From assembly GCA_028868555.1 (NCBI GenBank), contig JAGWUG010000064.1, positions 1-5,822 on the forward strand: 5,822 nt of DNA. Direction: 5' to 3'. The notes below the pieces were generated by a model. That model saw nothing but the letters and a program-made list of their open reading frames with translations. It was not told the origin of the DNA and ran no database searches. Positions 5,050 through 5,822 of the stretch are shown in pieces. A program made the position numbers and the translations under genes. This DNA comes from Actinomycetales bacterium. Its GTDB lineage: Bacteria > Actinomycetota > Actinomycetes > Actinomycetales > Microbacteriaceae. The first letter of the stretch is position 1; every line of letters starts with the position of its first letter.

Positions 5050-5822
5050 ATGAAAAAGTTGTTTGCCGCTACTAGCGCCCTGGCCGTCTCGGCCTTGCTG
5101 CTAGCAGGTTGCGCCAGCGCCACCCCAGCCACCAGCAGCACCGCCGATGCAGCCGGAGTAGACAGCAAGGCCGCTGCACTGCTTCCTGCCTCCTACAAGA
5201 GCGCCGGCATCAACGTTGGTTCGGACATCCCTTACGCACCGATGGAGATGTTCGACGACAGCAACAACCCAATCGGCTTCGACGTTGACCTAGCGAACGC
5301 CATCGGCGCAAAGCTTGGCGTCAACATCAAGTTTGAGAAGCAGTCGTTCGACAGCCTCATCCCTTCGCTTCAGGCAGCCAAGCACGACGTTGCTATGTCC
5401 TCCATGTCCGACACCGTGGAGCGCCAGAAGGTGCTTGACTTCGTTGACTACTTCAACGGTGGTGCCAGCCTCCTAGTTGCCAAGGGCAACCCAAGCAAGA
5501 TCACCAGCCTGAACGACCTGTGTGGCAAGCCTGTGGCAGCCGAGGCCGCTACCTGGGAAGTTGACCTGCTCAACACTCAGAGCGATGTCTGCAAGAAGGC
5601 CGGCAAGGCCGCACTTCAGGTCCTCACCCTTCCAGGTGACACCGATGCCCTCAATGCAGTTCACGCTCAGAAGGCTGTTGCCTACCTGGCCGACTCGCAG
5701 GTTGCTGCTTACGACGTCAAGACTGCCGGTAGCGGCAAGTTCTTCGACCTGGTAATCGACCCAGCCAACCCTAACGGCTACGAGTCGGGTCTGATTGGTG
5801 TTGGAATCCTGAAGAAGAACTC
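5050..5822 (+). CDS. Polar amino-acid ABC importer, substrate-binding lipoprotein (3' end cut by window)
   Basis: The gene has no stop in the window: 257 codons plus two bases are present, which is probably most of a family-3 solute-binding protein. The N-terminus is a lipoprotein signal: MKK, a hydrophobic stretch, and lipobox LLAGC with the lipid-bearing Cys21, then a Ser/Thr/Ala-rich linker to about residue 40. The mature protein should be tethered to the outer face of the membrane. Family features follow: SDIPYAPME (58-66), IGFDVDLANAIGAKLG (75-90), then SDTVERQKVLDFVDYF (120-135) with Arg125 at the position that binds the amino-acid carboxylate, and AYLADSQVAAY (211-221) with Asp215 at the position that binds the amino group. 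These ligand roles are inferred from the family. Cys158 and Cys181 may form a disulfide. The start is fixed by AGGAG at 5039-5043 and the signal peptide. It is the third gene of the importer cluster, 87 nt after the ATPase. Confidence 0.93.
   Translation, partial: MKKLFAATSALAVSALLLAGCASATPATSSTADAAGVDSKAAALLPASYKSAGINVGSDIPYAPMEMFDDSNNPIGFDVDLANAIGAKLGVNIKFEKQSFDSLIPSLQAAKHDVAMSSMSDTVERQKVLDFVDYFNGGASLLVAKGNPSKITSLNDLCGKPVAAEAATWEVDLLNTQSDVCKKAGKAALQVLTLPGDTDALNAVHAQKAVAYLADSQVAAYDVKTAGSGKFFDLVIDPANPNGYESGLIGVGILKKN

Noticed and set aside
5522..5755. 77-codon + strand reading frame inside the binding-protein gene
   Set aside because: It is out of frame with the binding protein, whose frame runs open from 5050 to the window end with a lipobox and family motifs; the smaller frame is a shadow.

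Overview
The window looks like a chromosomal segment of a high-GC Gram-positive bacterium (Actinobacteria, plausibly a Microbacteriaceae-like lineage). This rests on the style of the encoded proteins, GC in the mid-50s % in the lines I counted by hand, C/G-ending codon preference and tight gene packing. The taxonomic call is an inference from style, not from a marker gene. I see no insertion sequence, phage gene, CRISPR array or other sign of recent transfer.

Layout. (1) 1-67: the last codons of a + strand gene, probably the helix-turn-helix tail of a NarL/LuxR-type response regulator. (2) 64-630, minus strand: peptide deformylase (def), convergent with the previous gene and sharing the four bases CTAG as both stop codons. 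(3) 631-706: a short divergent intergenic region with two small inverted repeats. (4) 707-1645: a nine-helix DMT-superfamily membrane protein. (5) 1683-3167: a GT4-type glycosyltransferase with a charged, helical C-terminal tail. (6) 3182-3258: a complete tRNA gene with anticodon CAT and encoded CCA, lying 14 nt after the glycosyltransferase and 35 nt before the next gene. (7) 3294-5822: a polar amino-acid ABC importer, in the order permease (3294-4202), ATPase (4186-4962, overlapping the permease) and substrate-binding lipoprotein (5050 onward, cut by the window end).

How the genes work together. The three ABC genes form one import system: the lipoprotein captures an amino acid outside the membrane, the permease forms the channel, and the ATPase drives transport. 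The DMT protein and glycosyltransferase are co-directional and 37 nt apart. They may be co-transcribed, and a role in making and moving a glycolipid or envelope sugar is possible but unproven. Deformylase is a housekeeping enzyme acting on nascent proteins.

Novelty. I do not see an undescribed system here; this is mostly ordinary core genome. The items most worth a second look are a stem-loop that buries the ribosome-binding site of the binding protein, a pair of TTCGAA palindromes upstream of it, the tRNA squeezed between protein genes with unresolved Met/Ile identity, and the glycosyltransferase tail.
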